A DNA stretch of 64,000 bases, taken from the NCBI RefSeq assembly GCF_029688735.1, contig NZ_JARULD010000001.1:682001-746000 (forward strand). The letters are read 5' to 3'. The notes under the pieces are model-generated. The model did not search any database and was not told where the DNA came from. It was given only the letters and a program-made list of their open reading frames with translations. Both the position numbers and the translations under genes were made by a program. The DNA comes from Qipengyuania flavescens (GTDB lineage: Bacteria > Pseudomonadota > Alphaproteobacteria > Sphingomonadales > Sphingomonadaceae). Shown here piece after piece: positions 46,211-55,005 of this stretch. Numbering within the stretch: the first letter of the stretch is position 1; every line of letters starts with the position of its first letter.

Positions 46211-47226
46211 GCACGCCCCGCCCACTGACTACCAGCAAAATTCGCGCGACACCGACGCGCGCCGGGGGCGGGCGCGACCGGCGCAATCTCGTCGCGCGCG
46301 CCAAGGAAGCGATAGAGGAAGGCTCGCAGAGCTTCGCTGCCGCCAGCAAGCTGTTCGACCGCGACACGCGCGAGCGCAGCTGGCTGCTCTATACCTGGTG
46401 CCGCCGCTGCGACGACATTGCCGACAATCAGGACAAAGGCGGCCCTCTGGGCGATCAGGGCGATCTGAAGAGCGCCGAGGACCGCGTGCAGGCGATCCGC
46501 GTGCTGACCAAGCGCGCGCTGGACGAGCAGCCGACTGCCGACTTCGCTTTCGATTCCTTCGGCATGGTGGCCGACGAGACCGGCCTCACCTGGGACATGG
46601 CCAACGACATGATCGGCGGCTTCGCACTCGATGCCACGCGCTGGCAGCCGGCGACCGAGGCGGACATGATGCGCTATTGCTATCATGTCGCCGGATCGGT
46701 CGGGATCATGATGGCGGTGGTCATGGGCGTCAGCAAGGACGACGGCGAAACTCTGGACCGCGCCTGCGACCTCGGCCTTGCTTTCCAGATCGCCAATATA
46801 GCGCGCGACATCGTCGAGGACGCCGATGCCGGGCGTTGTTATCTGCCCAAGACCTGGCTCGACGAGATGGGCTGGGAAGCGGGCGAGCATGCCCTGCCGG
46901 AAAACCGCTTCCGCCTCGCCAGCCTGATGCCGCGCCTGATCGCGCTGATGGAAAAGCACGAAGAGGCGTCCAAGCTCGGCGCGAAGAAACTGCGCTTCCG
47001 GCAGCGCTGGGCGGTGCTGGCAGCGGCCAATATCTACGGCGCGATCGGCCGCAAGGTGCTGAGCCGCGGGCAGCTGGCTTGGGACGGGCGCACGCGCGTG
47101 AGCGGGCTCGAGAAAAGCTGGCACGTCACGAGCGCCTTCTTCGAGGCCTTGTGGAACCGCCCGGCCCAGCCGCGCGAACCGATCCTGTGGAGCCGCCACG
47201 ATTTCCGCCCCGTCGCTGGGTGGTAG
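46207..47226 (+). CDS. crtB: Phytoene synthase with apparent CTG start
   Basis: A 339-aa frame. CrtB homology begins well before any usual start: SFAAASKLFDRDTRERSWLLYTWCRRCDD lies at residues 42-70. The two DxxxD-type metal motifs are DDIAD (69-73) and RDIVED (about 202-207, before AGRCYLP). The in-frame region from the previous stop at 46045 to 46485 contains no ATG, GTG or TTG. The first GTG (46486) would delete 93 residues including the first metal motif. CTG 46207 overlaps the TGA of the LOG gene, like the ATGA and GTGA junctions upstream, with GAAGG 10 bp before it. The enzyme joins two geranylgeranyl-PP into phytoene. Confidence 0.85.
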   Translation: MSTPRPLTTSKIRATPTRAGGGRDRRNLVARAKEAIEEGSQSFAAASKLFDRDTRERSWLLYTWCRRCDDIADNQDKGGPLGDQGDLKSAEDRVQAIRVLTKRALDEQPTADFAFDSFGMVADETGLTWDMANDMIGGFALDATRWQPATEADMMRYCYHVAGSVGIMMAVVMGVSKDDGETLDRACDLGLAFQIANIARDIVEDADAGRCYLPKTWLDEMGWEAGEHALPENRFRLASLMPRLIALMEKHEEASKLGAKKLRFRQRWAVLAAANIYGAIGRKVLSRGQLAWDGRTRVSGLEKSWHVTSAFFEALWNRPAQPREPILWSRHDFRPVAGW

Positions 47227-47262
47227 CTTGAACGGGCGCGACGCTACGGCTAGCGCACGTCC

Positions 47263-49161
47263 ATGATTTCAAAGCTCCTCATCGCCAATCGCGGCGAGAT
47301 CGCCTGCCGCATCATCCGCACTGCGCGCGCCATGGGGATCGCCACGGTGGCGGTCTATTCGGATGCCGATGCCAAGGCGCTGCATGTGCGTACAGCAGAC
47401 GAGGCGGTGCAAATCGGCCCCTCGCCCGCGGCCGAGAGCTATCTCGTCGGCGAAAAGATCATTGCCGCTGCGAAGCAGACCGGGGCGGATGCGATCCATC
47501 CGGGATACGGCTTCCTGTCGGAGAATGCGGACTTCGCACAGGCGGTGATGGATGCCGGGCTGATCTGGGTCGGCGCGCCGCCGTCCTCGATCCGGGCCAT
47601 GGGCCTGAAGGATGCCGCCAAAAAGCTGATGCGCGAGGCGGGCGTGCCCGTTACTCCCGGCTATGACGGCGACGACCAGTCGGCAGAGCGCCTGCAGCAG
47701 GAAGCCGACGCGATCGGCTATCCGGTGCTGATCAAGGCGGTCGCGGGCGGCGGTGGTAAGGGCATGCGCAAGGTCGATGCAGCTGGAGACTTCCTCTCCT
47801 CGCTTGAATCCTGCCGGCGCGAGGCCAAGGCGAGCTTCGGCAATGACGACGTGATCCTAGAAAAATGGATCACCTCACCCCGCCATATCGAAGTGCAGGT
47901 GTTCGGCGACAGCCACGGCAATGTTGTCCACCTGTTCGAACGCGACTGCTCGCTCCAGCGCCGCCACCAGAAGGTGATCGAGGAAGCCCCCGCCCCGGGC
48001 ATGGACGAGGCGACGCGCGAGGACATCTGCGCCGCCGCCGTGCGCGCCGCCAAGGCGGTCGATTACGAGGGCGCAGGCACGATCGAATTCATCGCCGACG
48101 CCAGCGAAGGCCTGCGCGCCGATCGCATCTTCTTCATGGAGATGAACACGCGGCTTCAGGTCGAGCACCCGGTGACCGAGGAGATCACCGGGGTCGATCT
48201 GGTCGAATGGCAGCTGCGCGTGGCAAACGGCGAGGCCATTCCGCTGAAGCAAGAGGAGTTAGGCATTAACGGCTGGGCGATGGAAGCGCGGCTCTATGCC
48301 GAGGATCCAACTTCAGGTTTTCTTCCCAGCATAGGACGCTTGGAACGCCTCGATCTCATGGACCACTCAGGCCGCAGCGACACTGGGGTGGTCCAAGGCA
48401 GCGAGGTTACTCCCTTCTACGATCCCATGATCGCGAAGATGATCGTGCACGAACCTAATCGATCGGATGCGATTGCTGGGCTCATCGACAAGCTGGAAAC
48501 TGCCGTCGTTTGGCCGGTAAAAACGAACAAGGGCTTTCTGGTCAGGTTGCTCAACGATAAGGACGTACAGGACGCCGATCTCGACACCGGCTTGATTGCT
48601 CGAAAGTTTGACCAGCTAACAAAACGTCCAGTACCGTCCGACCGCGTCTTGAGTGATGCGGCAGCGTGGCTACTGCGCGAAAGCAGCGACTTCGATAGCG
48701 TCGTGACTGGCATTGGCGCCTTCCGCCTTAATGCGGCCCCGCCAAAAAGCATGCGGCTCACAGTTGACGGCGAGGAGCGCGAATTCGAATTTTCACCCAC
48801 GCCTGAGGGTCAATATTTTGAACATGGGTTTGCTCCCATAGAGCAACCAGCCCATCAGTTCGTTCAGATTGAAGGCGACGTCATCGCAATTTCCCTTCCT
48901 CGAAACGACGCAGGCGGTGCCGCCTCCGCCGCCGATGGCGCGATCCTCGCCCCCATGCCGGGCAAGGTCATCGCGGTCGATGTGGCCGAGGGAGATGCGG
49001 TCACGGCGGGCCAGCGGCTTATGGTGCTCGAGGCGATGAAGATGGAGCACGCGCTCACCGCGCCGTTCGACGGGACCGTCACCGAACTTAACTCCAGCGA
49101 GGGTGGGCAGGTGCAGGTTGAGGCGGTGCTGTGCGTGGTGGAGCCTGTCGAAGAGGGCTGA
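47263..49161 (+). CDS. Biotin-dependent acyl-CoA carboxylase, alpha subunit
   Basis: A 632-aa fusion of biotin carboxylase and biotin carboxyl carrier. The N-terminus is LIANRGEIACRIIRTAR. The ATP-grasp has AGGGGKGMRKV and the EMNTRLQVEHPVTE motif. The C-terminal biotinyl site is EAMKMEH (about 588-594). It carboxylates biotin for transfer by the beta subunit encoded downstream; propionyl-CoA or methylcrotonyl-CoA are likely substrates. Bases about 48240-48905, covering the linker region, are visibly less GC-rich than the rest of the gene though the frame is intact. Confidence 0.93.
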   Translation: MISKLLIANRGEIACRIIRTARAMGIATVAVYSDADAKALHVRTADEAVQIGPSPAAESYLVGEKIIAAAKQTGADAIHPGYGFLSENADFAQAVMDAGLIWVGAPPSSIRAMGLKDAAKKLMREAGVPVTPGYDGDDQSAERLQQEADAIGYPVLIKAVAGGGGKGMRKVDAAGDFLSSLESCRREAKASFGNDDVILEKWITSPRHIEVQVFGDSHGNVVHLFERDCSLQRRHQKVIEEAPAPGMDEATREDICAAAVRAAKAVDYEGAGTIEFIADASEGLRADRIFFMEMNTRLQVEHPVTEEITGVDLVEWQLRVANGEAIPLKQEELGINGWAMEARLYAEDPTSGFLPSIGRLERLDLMDHSGRSDTGVVQGSEVTPFYDPMIAKMIVHEPNRSDAIAGLIDKLETAVVWPVKTNKGFLVRLLNDKDVQDADLDTGLIARKFDQLTKRPVPSDRVLSDAAAWLLRESSDFDSVVTGIGAFRLNAAPPKSMRLTVDGEEREFEFSPTPEGQYFEHGFAPIEQPAHQFVQIEGDVIAISLPRNDAGGAASAADGAILAPMPGKVIAVDVAEGDAVTAGQRLMVLEAMKMEHALTAPFDGTVTELNSSEGGQVQVEAVLCVVEPVEEG

Positions 49162-49164
49162 ATC

Positions 49165-49290
49165 CCTCTCCCATTCAGGGGAGAGGCAGCGAGACTTGGC
49201 GGCTTGCCGCCTAGTCGCAGCGGAGAGGGGTCTGCGGCGGGCATTGCGCGTCACGCCCCCACCCCCTAACCCCCTCCCCTGAAGGGGAGT
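49165..49290. repeat. Multi-hairpin palindromic intergenic element
   Basis: Three dyads lie in the gap between the two carboxylase genes: cctctccc with its complement (49165-49172/49179-49186), ggcggc with gccgcc (49198-49211), and ctcccc with ggggag (49274-49279/49284-49289). The layout resembles REP-type intergenic repeats. The last arm also places GGGGAG 11 bp before the next start codon. Confidence 0.6.
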
Positions 49291-49300
49291 GGGAACAGGC

Positions 49301-50851
49301 ATGACCTGGCAGCGTGAACTCGAAGAACTGCGCCAGCGCGTAGCCCTTGCCGAGCAGATGGGCGGCGCGGACAAGGTTGCGCGCCAGCACGGGCGCGGGA
49401 AGATGGATGCGCGCGCCCGGCTCGCCGCGTTGGTCGACGACGGGTCTTTCCGCGAAATCGGCAAGATCGCGGGCAAGGGCTCCTATGACGCGGACGGCAA
49501 TCTCGAGTCCCTCCTCCCCGCGCCGTTCCTGTTCGGCAAGGCCACGATCAACGGCCGCCCCGTGGTCGCCACGGCGGACGATTTCACCATTCGCGGCGGC
49601 GCGGCGGATGCCGGGATCAGCCGCAAGATGGTACAGGCGGAGAAGATGGCGCATGAGCTCAAGCTCCCCATCGTCCGCATGATCGATGGCACCGGCGGCG
49701 GCGGATCGGTCAAGACGCTGGAGCAGATTGGCGCGACATACATTCCCGCCGTGCCCGGCTGGTCGGACGTGGTGAAAAACCTCGATACCGTGCCGGTCGT
49801 CGCGCTAGCGCTCGGCCCGACGGCAGGTCTGGGTGCGGCACGGATCGTCGCCAGCCATTATTCGATCATGGTCAAGGGCCTCAGCCAGATCTTCGCCGCC
49901 GGACCGGCGGTGGTCGATGGCCTCGGCGATAGCTACAAGGGCTCGGACGATCACCAGCAGGCCAAGGAAGATCTCGGCGGCAGCGGCATCCACACGCGCA
50001 ACGGCGTGGTCGACGACGAGGTCGCCAGCGAAGCGGAGGCCTTCGCCCGCGCGCGGCATTTCCTCAGCTTCATGCCCGAGCATGTCGGCCAGCTCGCCCG
50101 CCGCACGGAATGCCGCGATCCAATCGACCGACGCGAGGATGCGCTGCTCTCCCTCGTCCCGCGCGAGGACAAGCAGGTCTATTCCATGCGCCGCTGCATG
50201 GAGATGGTGTTCGACCAGGGAACCGTGTTCGAGATCGGCAAGATGTGGGGCCGCGCCTGCATCACCGCGCTTGCCCGACTAGACGGCTGGCCGGTGGCGG
50301 TGCTCGCCAGCGACCCGAGCTATCTCGGCGGCAGCTGGGATGCCAAAACCAGCGAGAAGGTCGAGCGGTTCGTAAAGCTCGCCGACCGGTTCCGCCTGCC
50401 GATCGTCCACCTGGTCGACAATCCCGGCTTCATGATCGGGCGCGAGGCGGAGATGGCGGGCACGATCCGTTACGGCGTGCAGGCGATGAATGCGGTCTAC
50501 AAGGCCACCGTCCCGCTCGCCAGCGTGGTACTGCGCCGCGCCTATGGCATCGCCGGCAGCGCGATGAGCAATGCGGAGACCTATCAATACCGTTTCTGCT
50601 GGCCGAGCGGCGACTGGGGCAGCCTGCCGATCGCAGGCGGGCTGGAAGTCGCCTACAAGTCCGACCTCGAAGCGGCCGAGGACCCGGAGGCAGAACTCGC
50701 CGCGATCCGCGAGCGGCTGGACAAGGTCACCAGCCCGTTCCGCAGTGCGGAGCGCTTCAATGTCGAGGACATCATCGACCCGCGCGACACGCGGCCCTTG
50801 CTGTGCGAATTTGCGGATCTTGCCTGGCGCAGGCTTCGCGCAGAGGCTTAG
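49301..50851 (+). CDS. Acyl-CoA carboxylase, carboxyltransferase (beta) subunit
   Basis: About 516 aa. Two crotonase-like carboxyltransferase halves: N-terminal GRGKMDARARLAALVDDGSF and the oxyanion region GTGGGGSVKTLEQ, then C-terminal VDNPGFMIGREAEMAGTIRYG and AYGIAGSAM. It transfers CO2 from biotin to an acyl-CoA. ATG 49301 is preferred over the GTG at 49289. It is co-directional with the alpha gene, 139 bp away, with a palindromic element between. Confidence 0.92.
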   Translation: MTWQRELEELRQRVALAEQMGGADKVARQHGRGKMDARARLAALVDDGSFREIGKIAGKGSYDADGNLESLLPAPFLFGKATINGRPVVATADDFTIRGGAADAGISRKMVQAEKMAHELKLPIVRMIDGTGGGGSVKTLEQIGATYIPAVPGWSDVVKNLDTVPVVALALGPTAGLGAARIVASHYSIMVKGLSQIFAAGPAVVDGLGDSYKGSDDHQQAKEDLGGSGIHTRNGVVDDEVASEAEAFARARHFLSFMPEHVGQLARRTECRDPIDRREDALLSLVPREDKQVYSMRRCMEMVFDQGTVFEIGKMWGRACITALARLDGWPVAVLASDPSYLGGSWDAKTSEKVERFVKLADRFRLPIVHLVDNPGFMIGREAEMAGTIRYGVQAMNAVYKATVPLASVVLRRAYGIAGSAMSNAETYQYRFCWPSGDWGSLPIAGGLEVAYKSDLEAAEDPEAELAAIRERLDKVTSPFRSAERFNVEDIIDPRDTRPLLCEFADLAWRRLRAEA

Positions 50852-52113
50852 TCCGTCTCCGGCTCCGGCGGACCGAACAAGGCGCCGCGCTCGCTGAACA
50901 GAACGAACACCAAACTCAGCACCGCGGTGCACAGCAATGCCAGCGCCAGCGGTCGGGCCGTGCCGTCGTAGGCATAACCGATGAACGCACCGAGCAGCGC
51001 GCCGCTGGTCATCCGCAGGAACCCCTGCGCCGAGCTGGCCGCGCCGGCGATATGCTTGAAAGGTTGCAGCGCGATACTGCCGAAATTGGCCCCGATGAAG
51101 CCGAGCAGGCTCATGTTGGCGGCCATGAGCGGCACGAAGGTCCACAAGCTTTCGTCCGGCTGATTGGCGAAATAGAGCTGGGCCGCCGCCACTGCGATGA
51201 AGGCGAACAGGGCCACGTGGCTGACACGCCTTGCGCCATACCGCTCCACGATGCGGCTGTTCGACCAGTTCGCGATCGCCATGCAACCGGCACAGATCGC
51301 GAAGATCAGCGGGAAGCGGTCGCCCGCGCCGAAGGCTTCGCCGATCAGCTGCTGGCTGGAATTGATGAAACCGAACAATCCGCCGAACACCAGCGCGCTG
51401 CCGAGCGTGTAGCCGATCGTCTCGCGCAGGGTGACGGCCGTGCGCATATTGCGCGCGATCACCGGTATGCGGATTTCCTGCTTGTCGTCCTCGTGCAGCG
51501 TTTCCGGCAGGCGGGTGTAGACCCACAGGCTCATCACGCAGCCCGCCACGGCCATGGCTGCGAAGATCCAGCGCCAGTCGCCGAATGCCAGCAGCACGGC
51601 CTGCCCGATGCTGGGCGCGACGGCGGGCACGAGCAGGAAAATAACGAAGATCAGGCTCATCATGCGCGCCATCTTGTCGCCGCCCACGCGGTCGCGGATG
51701 ATGGCAGGCGGCAGGGCGATGATGCCGGCGGCGAAGAAGCCCTGCGCCGCCCTCAACCCCACGAGCATGTCGAATGTCGTCGCCAGCGCGCAGGCGACCG
51801 ACAGCACGATGTAGAAGAACAGGCCGGTGAAGAGCACGGGCCTGCGCCCATACCGATCTGCAAAAGCACCCGGCACCAGCGTTCCGATCCCGGCGGCGAG
51901 CAGATAGGCGCCGACCACGAACTGTCGGTCGTTACCCTGCGCCCCGAGATCGCTCGCCACCGCGTCCAGCGCGGGCAGGATCGCGTCGATCCCGAAGGCG
52001 TTGAGCGCCATCAGCAGCGCCATCATCCAGATCAGCTCGCGCTCGCCGATGCGCGGGCGCGTCGCCGCTGCGGCCGAAGGGCGTTCGCCCGAAGCTAGCT
52101 GATCGTTTCGCAT
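50848..52113 (-). CDS. Bcr/CflA-type MFS multidrug exporter
   Basis: About 421 aa with 12 helices. MALLMALNAFGIDAILPALDAVASDLG (helix 1) and GAFADRYGRRPVLF (loop 2-3 signature) are typical of the Bcr/CflA drug exporter subfamily (MFS DHA1). It probably exports drugs by proton antiport. ATG 52113 is chosen over the GTG at 52119. The 3' end overlaps the carboxyltransferase stop codon by 4 bp, convergent. Confidence 0.87.
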   Translation of the reverse strand: MRNDQLASGERPSAAAATRPRIGERELIWMMALLMALNAFGIDAILPALDAVASDLGAQGNDRQFVVGAYLLAAGIGTLVPGAFADRYGRRPVLFTGLFFYIVLSVACALATTFDMLVGLRAAQGFFAAGIIALPPAIIRDRVGGDKMARMMSLIFVIFLLVPAVAPSIGQAVLLAFGDWRWIFAAMAVAGCVMSLWVYTRLPETLHEDDKQEIRIPVIARNMRTAVTLRETIGYTLGSALVFGGLFGFINSSQQLIGEAFGAGDRFPLIFAICAGCMAIANWSNSRIVERYGARRVSHVALFAFIAVAAAQLYFANQPDESLWTFVPLMAANMSLLGFIGANFGSIALQPFKHIAGAASSAQGFLRMTSGALLGAFIGYAYDGTARPLALALLCTAVLSLVFVLFSERGALFGPPEPETD

Positions 52114-52178
52114 CTGCACAAAATGGCAGGTGGCTCACAAGGTTCCGCTTTGCAACCCACTGCCCTATCTATTCCTGC

Positions 52179-53306
52179 ATGAGCGATGGCGAAAAACGCA
52201 CGGGTGACGAGGAGGGAGGCGAGGCCGACGGCCTGCGCAAGATCATCCATGTCGACATGGATGCGTTTTTCGCCAGCGTCGAACAGCGCGACAATCCGGA
52301 CCTGCGCGGCAAGCCGGTCGCCGTGGGCGGGTCGAGCGGGCGCGGAGTCGTCGCGGCAGCCAGCTACGAAGCGCGCAAGTTCGGCGTGCGCAGCGCTATG
52401 CCCTCGGTGACGGCCAAGCGGAAATGCCCGGAGCTGATCTTCGTCAAGAGCCGCTTCGACGCCTATCGCGAAGTCAGCCAACAGATCCGTGCGATCTTTC
52501 GCCACCACACCGACCTTGTCGAGCCGCTGAGCCTGGATGAGGCCTATCTCGACGTCACCGAGGACAAGCTCGGCATCGGCAGCGCCACCCGCATCGCGGA
52601 GCTCATCCGGCAGGAAATCCGCGCCAAGACGCGCCTTACCGCCAGTGCGGGGGTGAGCTACAATAAGTTCCTCGCCAAAATCGCCAGCGACCAGAACAAG
52701 CCCGACGGGCTGTGCGTCATCCGCCCCGGCGAAGGCGCGGAGTTCGTGAGCACGCTACCGATCCGGCGATTCCACGGTGTCGGCCCGAAGGGCGCGGAGA
52801 AGATGGCGCGGCTCGGTATCGAAACCGGCGGCGATCTCGCGGCCAAGGACATCGAATGGCTGCGCGCGCATTTCGGCAGCTTCGCCGATTATCTTTACCG
52901 CGCGGCCCGCGGGATCGATCTCAGGCCCGTACGTTCCAGCCGCATCCGCAAATCCGTCGGAGGAGAACGCACTTTCAGCCGCGACCTCTCCTCAGGCAGC
53001 GAGCTGCGCGAGACGATGGAGGAGATCATCGACATCGTGTGGGGCTATATCGAGCGGGCCGAAGCGAAGGGTCGCACGGTGACGCTCAAGATGAAATACA
53101 ACGACTTCACGATCTTCAGCCGGGCAAAGACCGTGGATACGCCGATCACCGACCGGGAAAGTTTTGCCGGTATCGGCCGCGCACTGCTGGAAGAGGTCCT
53201 GCCCCTCCCCATGCCGATCCGCCTGATGGGCCTGACGCTGTCGAAGCTGGAAAGCAATGGCGAGGCCGAGAAGCCCCGCCCGGACGCCCAGCTCAGTCTG
53301 CTCTAG
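52179..53306 (+). CDS. dinB: DNA polymerase IV
   Basis: A 375-aa Y-family polymerase. Catalytic motifs are HVDMDAFFASVE (about 24-35) and SLDEAYLDVT (about 118-127), with a HhH-type GVGPKGAEKMARLG region and a little-finger domain. The C-terminus ends QLSLL, a beta-clamp-binding motif. It does error-prone lesion bypass. No GTTC-N7-GTTC LexA box is seen upstream. Its stop codon overlaps that of the convergent Nudix gene. Confidence 0.95.
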   Translation: MSDGEKRTGDEEGGEADGLRKIIHVDMDAFFASVEQRDNPDLRGKPVAVGGSSGRGVVAAASYEARKFGVRSAMPSVTAKRKCPELIFVKSRFDAYREVSQQIRAIFRHHTDLVEPLSLDEAYLDVTEDKLGIGSATRIAELIRQEIRAKTRLTASAGVSYNKFLAKIASDQNKPDGLCVIRPGEGAEFVSTLPIRRFHGVGPKGAEKMARLGIETGGDLAAKDIEWLRAHFGSFADYLYRAARGIDLRPVRSSRIRKSVGGERTFSRDLSSGSELRETMEEIIDIVWGYIERAEAKGRTVTLKMKYNDFTIFSRAKTVDTPITDRESFAGIGRALLEEVLPLPMPIRLMGLTLSKLESNGEAEKPRPDAQLSLL

Positions 53307-53773
53307 CTGCGGCGCTTGGTATAGACCTCCAGCCGCCGCCTTGCGCTGGGGGCCAGCGGCTCTGGCAGCGAATGGGTCGGGAAAAAGCGCGCCTCCACCA
53401 CTTCGCGGCCGTCAGGCTTGGGCATGTCGTCGACCAAGCCGGTGAAGACATGCGCCATGTGCGGGGCGCCGGACAGCGTTTCATGCACCTCGCCAAGCGG
53501 TTTGAGGCCATCGATCTCGCAGCCGGTTTCCTCGCGCAGTTCTCGCCGGGCGGCATCTGCGGGGGCCTCGCCTCGCTTGAGTCCGCCGCCAGGGATGTAC
53601 CAGCCCGGCGGACCGTAACTATGCCGCACGAGCAGCACCTGCCCTTCCAGATCGCGGGCAATCACGCAGACACCAGGCGGCGTCACGCCGCGCCATTTGC
53701 GCCAGTGATGCCGCATCTTGTGAGCGACACGCATGGCTTGGCGAACCAGCGGCGCGGGGATCAGACGAAGCAT
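53303..53773 (-). CDS. Nudix hydrolase
   Basis: A 156-aa protein with a full Nudix box GGLKRGEAPADAARRELREETG (about residues 63-84; Gx5Ex7REUxEExGU). The basic N-terminus (RVAHKMRHHWRKWRG) is unusual and may bind nucleic acid or membrane. It cleaves a nucleoside-diphosphate-X substrate of unknown identity. It overlaps the pgl gene by 13 bp and is probably translated with it. Confidence 0.9.
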   Translation of the reverse strand: MLRLIPAPLVRQAMRVAHKMRHHWRKWRGVTPPGVCVIARDLEGQVLLVRHSYGPPGWYIPGGGLKRGEAPADAARRELREETGCEIDGLKPLGEVHETLSGAPHMAHVFTGLVDDMPKPDGREVVEARFFPTHSLPEPLAPSARRRLEVYTKRRS

Positions 53774-54381
53774 GTCACCTGTTGCTTAGCCGCGCCGAGC
53801 AGGCGTGCAATCGGCAAATCGTTCTCTTCCGCCGCCGCCGCATCGAACACCGCACGCTTTTCCTGCCCGCGCATGACGAAAACGAGCGCGTCGCTGGCAA
53901 GCAGCGAGGGCATGGTCAGGCTGATGCGGTCGAAGGGGGCTTCCGGCGGAAGCGGATCGGGCGTCAGCCGCAGGATCGGCCGCGGATCGTCGACCTTGGG
54001 ATCGGTATTGGGGAAGAGCGAGGCGATGTGCCCGTCCGCGCCCATCCCCAGCCACGCGAGATCGAAATGGGGCACGGCCTCCATCACCGTCAACGTGACG
54101 ACCTCGGCCCCCGCAGGCTCGAACAGGGCACGCAGCTTGCCGGTATTCGACGCCTCGTGATCTTCCGGCACGATCCTGTCGTCGCCGGGCCACACGACGA
54201 GTCGCGACCAGTCGAGGTCGTCCTGGAGCAGCTTTTCCATGATGGGAAAGGGCGTCGAGCCGCCGGGGACAGTGATGGTAACCGGCCCTTCGCTCTTCTC
54301 CATCCGCGTGCCGATTTCGCGCACGAACCAAGCGGCAATCGCCGCATCGTCCGCATTTTCGATCAATGTAATGTCAGCCAT
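53761..54381 (-). CDS. pgl: 6-phosphogluconolactonase
   Basis: About 206 aa. TVPGGSTP, WPGDDRIVPEDHEASN and GMGADGHIASLFPN are the DevB/SOL-family motifs. It hydrolyses 6-phosphogluconolactone in the pentose phosphate or Entner-Doudoroff route. Start at 54381 (MADITLIENADD), with AGAGGG close upstream. zwf and edd are not in the window. It is followed by the overlapping Nudix gene. Confidence 0.9.
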   Translation of the reverse strand: MADITLIENADDAAIAAWFVREIGTRMEKSEGPVTITVPGGSTPFPIMEKLLQDDLDWSRLVVWPGDDRIVPEDHEASNTGKLRALFEPAGAEVVTLTVMEAVPHFDLAWLGMGADGHIASLFPNTDPKVDDPRPILRLTPDPLPPEAPFDRISLTMPSLLASDALVFVMRGQEKRAVFDAAAAEENDLPIARLLGAAKQQVTCFV

Positions 54382-54398
54382 GCCCTCTGATACACGAA

Positions 54399-54428
54399 GG
54401 CCGCCCGCACCCAAGGGTGAAGGCGGCC
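54399..54428 (-). terminator. Terminator of the dps gene
   Basis: A 7-bp stem (54399-54405 with 54422-54428) encloses a second 5-bp stem (CACCC/GGGTG). On the minus strand it is followed by TTCGTGTAT. It lies between dps and pgl. Confidence 0.5.
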
Positions 54429-54453
54429 GCTCATGTCACGAATAGCTATTCGC

Positions 54454-54915
54454 TTATTTGGACGTCTGGTTGAGAAACCAGATCCGCTCCTCGCACTGGT
54501 CGATCCAGTCGTCCACGATACCGCTGGTGGCGTTGTCGCCGACCTCTTCGGCCGCTTCCTTCACTTCGCCGAGGCGCTTGTGGAGCAGGCGGTTATCGTC
54601 GCGCAATTCCGCGACCATGGCATCGGCGGTGAGAGTGACGTCGTCCTGGTCCTTGATGCGAGTCTCGGACTGCACCATGCCGATCGAGGTTAGCGTGTAC
54701 TCGTCGTTCTTGCGCACGCGTTCGCCGAGGTCGTCGACAGTGCCGATCAGCTGGGCGGCCTGTTCGTCGAACAGGACGTGGAGGTCGCGAAAACGCGGCC
54801 CCGCAACATGCCAGTGGAAGTTCTTCGTCTTGAAATAGAGCGCCATCGTATCCGCCAGCGCGCCATTGAGCGCAGTGACGAGTCCGACTTTTGCGTTGTC
54901 GCCGAGTTCGGCCAT
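54454..54915 (-). CDS. dps: Dps-family DNA-protection ferritin
   Basis: A 153-aa helical protein. The ferroxidase segment FHWHVAGPRFRDLHVLFDEQ (33-52) has the His and Asp/Glu ligands typical of the intersubunit iron site. Dps dodecamers oxidise and store iron and shield DNA. Start at 54915, with AAGGGAA upstream; the longer frame to 54969 has no better signal. A perfect 14-bp palindrome (54439-54452) adjoins its stop. It is monocistronic. Confidence 0.92.
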   Translation of the reverse strand: MAELGDNAKVGLVTALNGALADTMALYFKTKNFHWHVAGPRFRDLHVLFDEQAAQLIGTVDDLGERVRKNDEYTLTSIGMVQSETRIKDQDDVTLTADAMVAELRDDNRLLHKRLGEVKEAAEEVGDNATSGIVDDWIDQCEERIWFLNQTSK

Positions 54916-55005
54916 ATCGAATTTCCCTTTTGTCTTCGGATTACGTATTTTCAACCGACAGCCGATCAATCGGTTTCCATGACCTTCCTTGAGATTGTGA
55001 TCGAT

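Noticed and set aside
46486..47226. Short phytoene synthase starting at GTG 46486
   Set aside because: It would lose 93 residues with conserved sequence including DDIAD. The longer frame from CTG 46207 is supported by homology.
52120..52178. LexA/SOS box in front of dinB
   Set aside because: Only one GTTC is present, with no second GTTC or GAAC at seven-base spacing.
53822..53895. CRISPR or defence island signals anywhere in the window
   Set aside because: No regularly spaced repeats, cas, restriction, toxin-antitoxin or phage genes were seen. The repeated GCC-rich words here are codon bias in pgl.
54439..54452. Perfect 14-bp palindrome behind dps as terminator
   Set aside because: It has no loop and no T tract; the better hairpin lies at 54399-54428.
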